A DNA stretch of 63,090 bases, taken from assembly GCA_020200095.1 (NCBI GenBank), contig JAIVJJ010000239.1, forward strand, positions 1 to 63,090, in the 5' to 3' direction. The notes under the pieces are model-generated. The model worked only from the letters and a program-made list of their open reading frames with translations, did no database searches and was not told the DNA's origin. Position numbers and translations under genes: made by a program. Below are positions 27,792-35,250 of the stretch, one piece after another. Source of the stretch: Acidobacteriota bacterium (lineage in GTDB: Bacteria > Acidobacteriota > Blastocatellia > Pyrinomonadales > Pyrinomonadaceae). Each line of letters opens with the position of its first letter. Positions within the stretch are counted from its first letter, which is position 1.

Positions 27792-30227
27792 TTATTGGCT
27801 TTGCATAGAATTGGCGGGAATTTTCATCGCCGAATTTCCCCAGCCAAAAGCCGAAAAACCCGACGAACTTTTCTGAACATAGAAGATGCCCGCTTCTGTT
27901 TGATTGACATTTGGTCGCCAAACGGCAAAATCCATTTTACCGTCGCCATCATAATCGCCCGGCGCCGGCAAGTCTCCGGTTGTTCCGAATTGAAAAGAGC
28001 TGAAGTTTGAGTTTGAGCTTTTTAAATAATACCAAGCTCCGTTTGTTATTCGCCAGACGGCAAAGTCGGTTTTCCCGTCGCCGTCATAATCGGCAGGGAT
28101 GATTTTATCCGTTGTCGAATCACCGAACGCGACACCGATTACTTCGTTATTAGAGCTTTTTCGAACAAAAAATGTATTTGCCGGCGAATCGTTTACCGGA
28201 CGATAAACGGCAAAATCTGCTTTTCCGTCCCCATCGTAATCGCCGCGTAAAGGCTTATCCGTCGCTTTGCCGAATTGAACCGAGCGAAAACCGCTGGTTG
28301 TGCCGAGGATATACCAAACCAATGTATTATTTACCGAGCGCGTGACGGCAAAATCAACTTTCCCGTCGCCGTCAAAATCCTGTGAAATGTTTGGATTATC
28401 GCCTGTTTGACCGAACTGAACCGCTTGCAAAGCGTTATCCGAACTACGCAGAAGGTAAAATGTGCCGTTTGAATTGCGCCAGACGGCAATATCGGTTTTG
28501 CCGTCACCGTCAAAATCATTCGGAACCGCGATGTCGTCGGCGAAAAGTCCGAAATTGACAGACGCATATCCATTAGTGCTTTGATAATTGTGCCAAATCA
28601 TCGTGCCGCCGTTGTTTTGAATCGCTGAATAATCAGTACGCCCGTCGCCGTCAAAATCCAAAACTCGGTTCGGGTTTGCAATGGCGCCGGATTGATTGAC
28701 GGTGAAAATAGTCCCGCCGATGTTGATATTTCCTGTACGCGTTACGCCTGGGTTTGCCTGCACGTTGAATGTAACAGCGTCATTTCCGCTTCCTGGGTTT
28801 CCGCTTGTAACCGTAATCCAACTCGAGTTGCTGATTGCCGAATAATCGCAATTTGCAGGGGATATAACACTGACGCTGGAGTTGCCGCCGCCTGAATTAA
28901 GATTCGCTTGATTTAGCGAAAGACTGAAATTGCAAACGGTTTGAGTTTGCAAAGCGCGAAAAACATTTAATCTTCCGCCTGATTTGACTACACCGTTCCA
29001 TTGCGGGAGCAGATCAACCGTATTCATCAGAGTTGCTTTTAACGACGCAACGGAAAGATTCGGATTATAGCTGGAAAGAAGCGCCGCCGCGCCCGCCCCG
29101 TGCGGCGAAGACATTGAAGTTCCGCTCAAACTTCTATATGAACTGTCTGAAGAATTGAAAGTGCTTAAAATGTTTTCACCCGGCGCGGCAATGTCAACGC
29201 TCGTCGCACCGTAATTTGAAAAGCCTGCCCGTTCATCGGTTGAAGTCGAAGCAGCTACAGACAGAATACTCGGACTTGTATAGCTAGCTGGATAAAACGG
29301 TGAGTTTTCAATATTTCGACCGTTGTTTCCCGGCGCGAAGACATTCAGAATTCCGGCGTTTCCCATCGCGTCGAGCGCATCTTTCGTCGCTTGGTCGTAT
29401 CCGCAAGCCTCACCGCAATCGCCGTAGGAATTATTTGTTACGCGAATGTTGACGCCGCGATTTTTCATCATTCGGACATAGTTATAAGCGTTAACGAGCA
29501 TTGCGGAGGTACTGTCAGTGCCATTCGGACTATAAATTTTTATCGCCATCAATCGAACGTTCCAATTTACGCCGACAACACCGAGATTATTATTTCCAAC
29601 CGCGCCGATTATTCCGGCAACGTGCGTTCCGTGTCCGCCGGCATCATCTATCGGGTTGGAATCGTTGTAGAAAAAATCGTACCCGTAATAATCGTCAACA
29701 AAACCGTTACCGTCATCGTCAATGCCGTTTCCGTTTATCTCACCGGGATTTTTCCACATATTTGTCGCTAGATCTTGATGATTATAAGCGATGCCTGAAT
29801 CAATGACGGCAACAACGGTGTTTGCGCTTCCCGTAGTTAAATCCCAGGCAGCGGGCGCGGAAATCTTCTGCATTGCGTAAAGCTGGGGAAATTGCGGGTC
29901 GCTGGGTGTAGCAAGTAAATGATAATAATAATTAGGTTGCACTGCTTCGATTCCAGCAAGATTTTTATAGCGGGCAACTGCTTGCTCAACCGATAAATTT
30001 CCGGGAATTTTGACGCGCTGCCAACCGAGGTTAGGAAATTCTTCGAGAACACTTGCGCCTATCCGCGAATTTGCAGAATATGCCGATGCTGATGCCGTAC
30101 CATTTTTATATTTAACAAGCAATTCTCCGTCAGCATAAAGTTTTTCGCCCTTTTGCGCCAAAACAAATTGGCTCGAGACGGAAAATAACAAAGCGAAATA
30201 AAAAATAAACCGGACAGCTTTCGTCAT
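27792..30227 (-). CDS. Secreted S8 subtilisin-like protease with FG-GAP repeats
   Basis: The 811-residue protein has a signal peptide (to about 24) and a propeptide (25-110). The subtilase domain carries catalytic Asp143 (VIDSGI), His199 (GGHGTHVAG) and Ser371 (LSGTSMSSPH), with the oxyanion Asn in TNNSYG or APGNNG. A BACON-like beta-sandwich follows (about 435-535; NSSWITVTSG), then six or seven FG-GAP repeats (DFDGDGKTDIAVWR) that probably bind calcium and form a propeller. It is exported and may degrade proteins outside the cell. The catalytic set is complete. Confidence 0.93.
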   Translation of the reverse strand: MTKAVRFIFYFALLFSVSSQFVLAQKGEKLYADGELLVKYKNGTASASAYSANSRIGASVLEEFPNLGWQRVKIPGNLSVEQAVARYKNLAGIEAVQPNYYYHLLATPSDPQFPQLYAMQKISAPAAWDLTTGSANTVVAVIDSGIAYNHQDLATNMWKNPGEINGNGIDDDGNGFVDDYYGYDFFYNDSNPIDDAGGHGTHVAGIIGAVGNNNLGVVGVNWNVRLMAIKIYSPNGTDSTSAMLVNAYNYVRMMKNRGVNIRVTNNSYGDCGEACGYDQATKDALDAMGNAGILNVFAPGNNGRNIENSPFYPASYTSPSILSVAASTSTDERAGFSNYGATSVDIAAPGENILSTFNSSDSSYRSLSGTSMSSPHGAGAAALLSSYNPNLSVASLKATLMNTVDLLPQWNGVVKSGGRLNVFRALQTQTVCNFSLSLNQANLNSGGGNSSVSVISPANCDYSAISNSSWITVTSGNPGSGNDAVTFNVQANPGVTRTGNINIGGTIFTVNQSGAIANPNRVLDFDGDGRTDYSAIQNNGGTMIWHNYQSTNGYASVNFGLFADDIAVPNDFDGDGKTDIAVWRNSNGTFYLLRSSDNALQAVQFGQTGDNPNISQDFDGDGKVDFAVTRSVNNTLVWYILGTTSGFRSVQFGKATDKPLRGDYDGDGKADFAVYRPVNDSPANTFFVRKSSNNEVIGVAFGDSTTDKIIPADYDGDGKTDFAVWRITNGAWYYLKSSNSNFSSFQFGTTGDLPAPGDYDGDGKMDFAVWRPNVNQTEAGIFYVQKSSSGFSAFGWGNSAMKIPANSMQSQ

Positions 30228-30349
30228 TAAATAAACCTCAGTAGAAAAATTTTAAAGATGCAGTTATTTTAAGCTTTTCGAGAAAGGGAAACAAACAGAT
30301 TCAAACGAGACATTCAAACTGCTTTGTACCGACCGCCAATTAAAAAGTG

Positions 30350-30424
30350 GGGCGGCTAGTGGGATTCGAACCCACGACATCTTGAACCACAATCAAGCGC
30401 TCTAACCACTGAACTATAGCCGCC
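30350..30424 (-). tRNA. tRNA-His (GUG)
   Basis: On the minus strand GGCGGCT and AGCCGCC form the acceptor stem. The D arm is AGTTCAGTGGTTAGAGC-like, and the anticodon stem CTTGA/TCAAG encloses loop TTGTGGT with anticodon GTG. The T arm is GTGGGTTCGAATCCCAC. The discriminator is C, as expected for tRNA-His. Confidence 0.96.
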
Positions 30425-30470
30425 ATAAAATTATTTAGATTAAAAACATCTAAATTTGCGAAGCCCTTAA

Positions 30471-30499
30471 TTATTACAAAATTTTTCTTCTTAATTCAA
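30471..30499 (-). promoter_or_regulatory. Candidate promoter of tRNA-His
   Basis: On the minus strand TTGAAT (30499-30494) and TAATAA (30476-30471) are 17 bases apart, about 45 bases before the tRNA. A small hairpin (TTTAGAT/ATCTAAA) lies between promoter and tRNA. Confidence 0.4.
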
Positions 30500-30557
30500 G
30501 CCGTAAAAGCCTTTGAGTTTTATTTTTCCGAAAAGGTTGCAATAACATTTTCGCTAT

Positions 30558-30597
30558 AAAAAGCGAGCAACAACCTAATGATTATCACTCGCTTTTT
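30558..30597 (-). terminator. Terminator downstream of split tRNA-Arg
   Basis: AAAAAGCGAG (30558-30567) pairs with CTCGCTTTTT (30588-30597) with a 20-base loop. It starts 18 bases after the 3' end of tRNA-Arg and separates it from tRNA-His. Confidence 0.75.
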
Positions 30598-30653
30598 TAT
30601 TTTGAAAATTTGAATGCCCCCGGCACGACTCGAACGTGCGACCCACAGCTTAG

Positions 30654-31303
30654 CTTACCTCACTTGGTTTCCCAAGCCCTGTTTCCCAAAAGAAAAACAA
30701 GTTGAAAGTCTGGACTATATCTTAGGCATTTCAGCCTGAGCGCGTTTAGTCTCTACGGTGTCTCTGTGTAATCTTCGGCAAAGTTGATACCTTTTGCCTG
30801 GTTGTTTTTAGGATTTGCGACGCGAATCGTAAAACACTTTCCGACCGTTTCCGGTTTGAAGTAATAACACTGGTCGGTGTCAGGACAATAAACGCAAAAA
30901 ACGTCAATCTGTGATTTATCAATTTGCTTTCCGTGCGAACCGTTTATGTCAGCCCACCAGCTTTTCATTGGAATCTGGACTGAACCATTTACGGCTCGGC
31001 GATATTTGACCTGAATTCTTATAAAACGATTGTCTTTATAAGCCGCCAAATCAAACGGCGCGTGTTCGGTTGCCGGAAACAAAACTACGAATCCTTTTTC
31101 AACCAAATCACAGAAAGCCTTCGCAACTCCTAAATCGCCTTTGTTTTTCGTATGATGAATTATCATTTCCACTTATTTTCAAAGGCTTTCACAAAGTTCC
31201 CTCGGTGTTGTCATAGGATTTTTCGCAAAATCCCTTAGATATTCACCGATATAGCGCTCTCCACTGTATAAATTACTTATTCTCTATACAGGCTCCTTAT
31301 TTA
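30654..31303 (-). ncRNA. Self-splicing group I intron
   Basis: The 650-nt intron follows a U (exon end CUU), and exon CUU pairs with internal guide GAG to give the U-G wobble of P1. P2 is CTGTATA/TATACAG, and a P5-like hairpin is GGATTTT-GCG-AAAAATCC. The conserved R strand GUAGAGACUAAA (about 30744-30758) and S strand AAGAUAUAGUCC (30712-30723) form P7 through GACUA/UAGUC. P8 is AGGC/GCCT, and a P9 hairpin CTTGG-GAAA-CCAAG has a GNRA loop. The intron ends in G (GGTAAG, 30654). Start and end resemble cyanobacterial tRNA-Leu introns, while the S strand resembles endonuclease-bearing introns; I leave the subgroup open. Confidence 0.9.
30753..31172 (-). CDS. PD-(D/E)XK homing endonuclease in the intron
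   Basis: The 139-residue protein starts with GTG at 31172 (or ATG at 31166) inside the intron. It has the fold pattern of intron-encoded PD-(D/E)XK enzymes such as I-Ssp6803I: an N-terminal helix (GDLGVAKAFCDLVEKGFVVLFP), then APFDLAAYKDNRFIRIQVKYR. There the first catalytic Asp lies in PFDLAAY and the usual acidic residue of the E-X-K site is Gln in QVKY, as in that family. It would cleave intron-less tRNA-Arg alleles and promote intron spread. The stop TAG (30755-30753) lies within the P7 R strand, so coding sequence and ribozyme core overlap. The frame is intact, which suggests recent activity. Confidence 0.87.
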   Translation of the reverse strand: MEMIIHHTKNKGDLGVAKAFCDLVEKGFVVLFPATEHAPFDLAAYKDNRFIRIQVKYRRAVNGSVQIPMKSWWADINGSHGKQIDKSQIDVFCVYCPDTDQCYYFKPETVGKCFTIRVANPKNNQAKGINFAEDYTETP

Positions 31304-31353
31304 AAGGCTGTTGCTCTATCCAACTGAGCTACGAGAGCATAAGGCACTAAAAG

Positions 31354-31382
31354 ATGTTAGCGACTGTCGTTTTTTAAGTCAA
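31354..31382 (-). promoter_or_regulatory. Sigma70-type promoter of tRNA-Arg
   Basis: On the minus strand TTGACT (31382-31377) and TAACAT (31359-31354) are separated by 17 bases, with the tRNA 5' end 16 bases further on. The -35 box overlaps the stop codon of the small membrane protein upstream. Confidence 0.65.
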
Positions 31383-31498
31383 ATAGCGTGAAACATAAAT
31401 GAAACAAGCGCAATTATAATTGCGATTAACAAAGGTAAAAGCTGGTAAATTAAATTCCAGAGTGCGTCATCTTTGAATGTAAATTTAGGAAGTTTCAT
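31379..31498 (-). CDS. Small one-helix membrane protein (39 aa)
   Basis: This short ORF starts with ATG at 31498, inside the last codons of cmk (14-nt overlap), and ends with TGA at 31381-31379. The product begins MKLPKFTFKDDALWNLIYQL and continues with about 18 hydrophobic residues (LPLLIAIIIALVSFMF) that form one membrane helix. Overlap with cmk implies coupled translation. I do not recognise it. The same design, a tiny membrane protein overlapping the preceding stop, is seen at 55226-55321, which makes a chance ORF less likely. Confidence 0.6.
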   Translation of the reverse strand: MKLPKFTFKDDALWNLIYQLLPLLIAIIIALVSFMFHAI

Positions 31499-32171
31499 AA
31501 TTCATCTTCTGCCTTTCACGCACGACGCGCACCATTTGTTCAAAAACTTCCGTCAAATCCATCTCGCTTGTGTCAATCACAATTGCATCTTCGGCAATCA
31601 TTAAAGGCGAATCAGCGCGGGAAACGTCGCGTTCATCGCGTTGATTTATTTCTTCTAAAGTTTGTTCAAAAGTTGTCGTCCGACCTTTTTGCAAATCTTC
31701 TTTAAAACGCCTTTGCGCTCTTGCTTCCGGCTTTGCGGTTAGAAAAAACTTCACGTCTGCGTTTGGAAAAACGACAGTGCCAATATCGCGCCCATCCAGA
31801 ACACAGCCTTTCGGCGCGTTTTCTCCAAGCCGTCTTTGATGTTCGACAAGAATTTTTCGCACGTCAGAAATTGTCGAGACAATCGAAGCTAATTGTCCGA
31901 CTTGCGCACTGCGAATTTCGGTTGAAACATCTGTTCCGTTTAATAAAACCTGTAAATTTTCTGGTTCGCCGACTAATTCAATTTTTGCTTTTTGGGCAAA
32001 TTCGACGACGATTTCTTCGTTTTCCTCATCAACACTTGCCTCCAAAACAGCCAAGCCAACGGCGCGGTACATTGCGCCCGTGTCGAGATAGAGCAAGCCC
32101 AATTCTTTGGCTAACATTTTACCGAGCGTGGATTTTCCGGCGCCCGAAGGTCCATCAATGGCGATAATCAT
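31485..32171 (-). CDS. cmk: Cytidylate kinase
   Basis: Cmk phosphorylates CMP and dCMP. The 228-residue protein has the P-loop GPSGAGKSTLGK (residues 6-17), LYLDTGAMYRAVGL, the CMP-binding insert with DVSTEIRS and the signature LDGRDIGTVVFPNADVKFFLTA. The LID region with RRFKEDLQKG and a C-terminal DTSEMDLTEV follow. The length is normal. The start follows a GCAGTCA tandem repeat. Upstream on the same strand are the DUF6176 and threonine aldolase genes. Confidence 0.96.
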   Translation of the reverse strand: MIIAIDGPSGAGKSTLGKMLAKELGLLYLDTGAMYRAVGLAVLEASVDEENEEIVVEFAQKAKIELVGEPENLQVLLNGTDVSTEIRSAQVGQLASIVSTISDVRKILVEHQRRLGENAPKGCVLDGRDIGTVVFPNADVKFFLTAKPEARAQRRFKEDLQKGRTTTFEQTLEEINQRDERDVSRADSPLMIAEDAIVIDTSEMDLTEVFEQMVRVVRERQKMNYETS

Positions 32172-32213
32172 CAGCAGTCAGCAGTCAGCAGTCAGTAGAA
32201 TTGACTGATTGAC
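32172..32213. repeat. Tandem GCAGTCA heptamer repeat
   Basis: Three head-to-tail copies of GCAGTCA with a partial fourth (32174-32199) are followed by the inverted-type words TTGACTGATTGACT. The array fills the spacer between cmk and the DUF6176 gene and abuts the cmk start codon. It resembles the heptanucleotide repeats known from cyanobacteria. Confidence 0.7.
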
Positions 32214-32220
32214 TTTGATT

Positions 32221-32559
32221 TCAATTTTTAGGAAAATTTTCTAAATCAATCAAAAGTTCAAGTTTTTTACCGTCTTCCCAAGTTTCGCGCTTAAAGTTTT
32301 GATGATACTCGTCTATTTCGTGAACGGAAGTTTCCGCCGCTTGTCTAGCTTTTTCAAAACTTTCGGCTTTCATTAAATAAATCAAAAAATCACCCTCGTC
32401 GGTTTGGTCGAGAAAAGCCGTTTCCAGAATCACGGATTCGTCGCGCAAAGTCGCTAAGACTTCATCTTTTCTGTCGTTGATAAATTTTGACCACTCGCGT
32501 ACTTTTTCGAGTGAGTTTGGCTTGAGTTTGATTTTTACACAATTTGTTTGGTAGCTCAC
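32221..32559 (-). CDS. DUF6176-family small protein
   Basis: The 112-residue soluble protein has CVKIKLKPNSLEKVREWSKFIN, DEVLATLRDESVILETAFLDQT and DFLIYLMKAESFEKARQA. I recall this pattern as the DUF6176 family, a ferredoxin-like fold related to stress-type monooxygenase dimers. The function is unknown. Its start overlaps the threonine aldolase stop by four bases (ATGA), so it is translated from the same message. Confidence 0.72.
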   Translation of the reverse strand: MSYQTNCVKIKLKPNSLEKVREWSKFINDRKDEVLATLRDESVILETAFLDQTDEGDFLIYLMKAESFEKARQAAETSVHEIDEYHQNFKRETWEDGKKLELLIDLENFPKN

Positions 32560-33587
32560 TTGATAATTTTCTCCATCGCTTTGAGCGTTGTTTCAATATC
32601 TTCTTTTGAAACGTCGTAGTGCGTAACCATCCGAATTGAATTACCGAAAGCGGAAGCTAAGATTCCGTGTTCTTTTAATTTCGCGCAGATTTCGCCAGCG
32701 GTAATTTCTGCATTTGAAACGTCGAAAATCACGATGTTCGTTGCGACTTTTTCCGCGTCAATCGAAACGCCTTTCAGATTTGCCACGCCTTCCGTCAACC
32801 TTTTCGCGTTTTCGTGGTCGAGGTGCAAAATCTTTGGCGTTTCTGTCATAGCAATCAAACCAGCCGCCGCTAGAACACCGACTTGACGCATACCGCCGCC
32901 GAGTCGTTTACGCCAGACACGCGCTTCTTCGATAAAATCTTTCGTACCCAAAAGCATCGAACCGACCGGCGCGCCCAAACCCTTCGACAAACAAAACTGC
33001 ACCGAATCGCAATTTTTTGAAAGTTCGGCTACACTTTCATTCAAAGCGACCGAAGCATTAAAAATTCTCGCTCCGTCAAGGTGTACGGGAATGGTTAGAT
33101 TGTGCGCTTTCTCGCAAATTTCATCGGTTCTATCTTTTGTCAAAATTGTTCCGCCAGCGAGATTGTGCGAATTTTCCAGACAAACCAAACCCGTCGGGCA
33201 AGCGTAATAAGGTTGATTCGTGTGCAAAGCCGAACTAATTTCGTCCCAAGTCAAAATGCCGCTTCCGTCCGCGCTTCGCACAGGGCGGACAAGAACGCCC
33301 GCAACAACCGAAGGCGTTCCCATTTCATAATTAAAAATATGCCCGCGTTCTTCGATGATAATTTCGTCGCCCGCTTTCGTATGCAATTTAACGGCGATTT
33401 GATTGCCCATAGAACCCGTCGGACAAAAAAGCGCGGCTTCCTTGCCGAAAATCTCGGCGGCTTTTTCTTGTAGTAAATTTACAGTCGGGTCTTCTGCGTA
33501 AACGTCATCTCCGACTTCCGCTGCCGCCATCGCTTTCCGCATGGCAGAGGTTGGTTTTGTAACCGTGTCGCTTCGTAAGTCAATCAT
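32556..33587 (-). CDS. ltaE: Low-specificity L-threonine aldolase
   Basis: This PLP enzyme cleaves threonine/allo-threonine to glycine and acetaldehyde. The 343-residue protein has DLRSDTVTKPTSAMRKAM at the N-terminus, the GDDVYAEDPTVN motif, VHLDGARIFNA with the cofactor-ring Asp, and the Schiff-base lysine in CLSKGLGAPVGSML. RLGGGMRQVG follows. A TTG start 12 bases upstream is also open, but the ATG at 33587 places the conserved N-terminus correctly. It heads the aldolase-DUF6176-cmk run. Confidence 0.94.
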   Translation of the reverse strand: MIDLRSDTVTKPTSAMRKAMAAAEVGDDVYAEDPTVNLLQEKAAEIFGKEAALFCPTGSMGNQIAVKLHTKAGDEIIIEERGHIFNYEMGTPSVVAGVLVRPVRSADGSGILTWDEISSALHTNQPYYACPTGLVCLENSHNLAGGTILTKDRTDEICEKAHNLTIPVHLDGARIFNASVALNESVAELSKNCDSVQFCLSKGLGAPVGSMLLGTKDFIEEARVWRKRLGGGMRQVGVLAAAGLIAMTETPKILHLDHENAKRLTEGVANLKGVSIDAEKVATNIVIFDVSNAEITAGEICAKLKEHGILASAFGNSIRMVTHYDVSKEDIETTLKAMEKIIK

Positions 33588-33607
33588 TTTAATAACCAAT
33601 TAATTTT

Positions 33608-34639
33608 CTAGTTCAACCAAATATGATATAGATAACGGCTGCGTTTCCTTAAATCCCAATTTGCATAACGTACCGCTTCGTTAAGCCGATAATTATATAA
33701 ATCCAGATTTCCTTCTTTCTCAAACTGAGGCTTCAGTTCTTCCAAAACATCAACCTTTTTTTGCCAATGTTCTGCTTCATTTTCAGTCAAATCAAGCGCG
33801 GTGAATTTTAAACTGTGTTTTTTCAAAACAATTGCTAAAGCCGTGTTTTCGGGCAAAAGATTTTCTTTATCTTCCAGATTACTTATCCATTGCGTATAAA
33901 AAATTCCCATTTGTCCAAAAGGCTTTAGAATTGGAATCGTTTGTTTCATTGTTTCTTCCAAATTATCAACGTAATAAAGCGTATCAATCGAAATAATGCA
34001 GTCAAAAATTTTAGGCTCGAAGCTCAGGCGATTCATATTTCCAACGCTAAAAGAGAGACGCTCATTTTTTTCAGTTGTTCTTTGACATGCTTGTTTAATC
34101 GCTTCTTCCGAGATGTCTATACCTTGGAAAAACGCGCCTGTTTGATTTTGTAGATACTCGGTTATAAAACCGTTTCCGCACCCTAAATCAAGAACGCGGT
34201 AACCAGCATTTAATTTCAAAACTTCAAGCAGCTTATTTAATTGAAAAACATCTGCCAAACCGTGTTGACATAAGTTTTTGCTGTAAACCCTTTCGCAAAA
34301 AAGCGCGTGAGCAGAACTTTTTACTGCCTTGCTAAAGAAATTATTGTATTCATAAAGCCATAAAGGATTGTCAATTTCAATCGCCTTTCTTGCAAGTTTT
34401 CCTTTTTCCGTGAGTGCAAAAATGCCGTCCGTTTCTGATAAATAATTTTTAGCAGCTAAATTTTCATATGCCTCAGACCAATCAACCAGATATTTACCAA
34501 ACCAGATATTTCCAAACCTTTTCAAATTTTCAACGGTAGATTCACTGCCGGCTTCGATGCCCGCCATCAAACCGTAACGATTTGCAAGCCAGCCAACCGT
34601 AATCAACAATTGCTTCTCGGCTTCGGTAAATTCTTTCAT
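33608..34639 (-). CDS. SAM-dependent methyltransferase with winged-helix N-terminus
   Basis: The 343-residue protein has an N-terminal helical, winged-helix-like region (about 1-90; AAKNYLSETDGIFALTEKGKLARKA). This is as seen in O-methyltransferase-type enzymes. A class I Rossmann domain follows with motif I VLDLGCGNGFITEYL near 147-161, QGIDISEEAI, FDCIISIDTLYYVDNLEET and a C-terminal region specific to the family. The substrate is unknown. It is separated from threonine aldolase by about 20 bases on the same strand. Confidence 0.84.
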   Translation of the reverse strand: MKEFTEAEKQLLITVGWLANRYGLMAGIEAGSESTVENLKRFGNIWFGKYLVDWSEAYENLAAKNYLSETDGIFALTEKGKLARKAIEIDNPLWLYEYNNFFSKAVKSSAHALFCERVYSKNLCQHGLADVFQLNKLLEVLKLNAGYRVLDLGCGNGFITEYLQNQTGAFFQGIDISEEAIKQACQRTTEKNERLSFSVGNMNRLSFEPKIFDCIISIDTLYYVDNLEETMKQTIPILKPFGQMGIFYTQWISNLEDKENLLPENTALAIVLKKHSLKFTALDLTENEAEHWQKKVDVLEELKPQFEKEGNLDLYNYRLNEAVRYANWDLRKRSRYLYHIWLN

Positions 34640-34666
34640 AAGATGAACGGCATTGCAGGTGAATCG

Positions 34667-35242
34667 TTAAAGGGGTTTCAATACGAATTTTTTCGTGTCC
34701 CAATCGGCGCGTTTCGTTCCGGCTTGATAGGCGCTTTCCAAAAACTGCAAAATCGTTTCGCGTGGCGATTTCGCTTTTCTCGCTTCGTCATACATCAAAA
34801 GCGCGAGATGACTGCCGTTTGATTCACCCCAAAATGCTGCCTCTGGCTGCAATTTCTCTTCCGTCAAACCTTTTGGTTCGGGTGCAGTGTAAGAATAAAA
34901 TGCCGGTGCAGGAATGTTGTCATCGCCCGCCCAGAAACCGAAACTGATGACTTCCTGCGAATAAGCCTCGCGCTCAACTGTTCCCGCGTTTTCGCGTACG
35001 GGCGCGGGCTTTCCCGAAAATCTGGTCAAAGCCAAATCGAAACATGGAATCGGGCGCGTCGTCAAACCGCGCGTTGAAACGTAAAGCGCGACGTTCCACC
35101 AGTGATTCATCGGCGGAAAAAGCGCGAGTCGAATTTTTCCGACAATCTGCAAATAAAGATGCAGCGTGTTTTTCGTCGGTTTCCACTGCGAAAGCGGAAG
35201 CGGCGGAAAAGCCATTTCCTTTTCAAAACCTGTTTGATTCAT
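34667..35242 (-). CDS. DUF5996 protein with internal in-frame deletion
   Basis: The 191-residue product begins PPLPLSQWKPTKNTLHLYLQ and NHWWNVALYVSTRGLTTRPIP and ends with FWAGDDNIPAPAFYSYTAPEP and the LALLMYDEAR tail. These are the ends of DUF5996 proteins, which are about 300 residues long. The sequence goes straight from RPIPC to FDLALTRFSGKPAP, so about 110 central residues (usually including the long FDFIDH..L and Phe/Trp-rich middle) are missing, with the frame kept. The function of the family is unknown. The deletion may be an assembly artefact. Confidence 0.75.
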   Translation of the reverse strand: MNQTGFEKEMAFPPLPLSQWKPTKNTLHLYLQIVGKIRLALFPPMNHWWNVALYVSTRGLTTRPIPCFDLALTRFSGKPAPVRENAGTVEREAYSQEVISFGFWAGDDNIPAPAFYSYTAPEPKGLTEEKLQPEAAFWGESNGSHLALLMYDEARKAKSPRETILQFLESAYQAGTKRADWDTKKFVLKPL

Positions 35243-35250
35243 AAAATTGT

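Larger units (their letters stand above)
30615..31338 (-). tRNA. tRNA-Arg (UCU) interrupted by a group I intron
   Basis: The 5' exon is 31338-31304 and the 3' exon is 30653-30615; joined they make a 74-nt tRNA. The acceptor stem is GCTCTCG with CGGGGGC (two G-U pairs), the D stem GCTC/GAGC, the anticodon stem ACAGC/GCTGT, and the T arm GCACG-TTCGAGT-CGTGC. The discriminator is A. The spliced anticodon loop is CTTCTAA, giving anticodon UCU, which reads AGA/AGG codons. The intron sits between positions 34 and 35. CCA is not encoded. A strong promoter precedes and a terminator follows. A scan for unsplit tRNAs would miss it. Confidence 0.92.

Noticed and set aside
30615-30653. An isolated 3' tRNA half, first taken for a tRNA pseudogene
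   Set aside because: A matching 5' half 650 nt upstream completes every stem, with group I intron features between, so it is a split but functional-looking tRNA.
32172-32213. Possible CRISPR-like array
   Set aside because: Units are only seven bases with no spacers; it is a simple tandem repeat.
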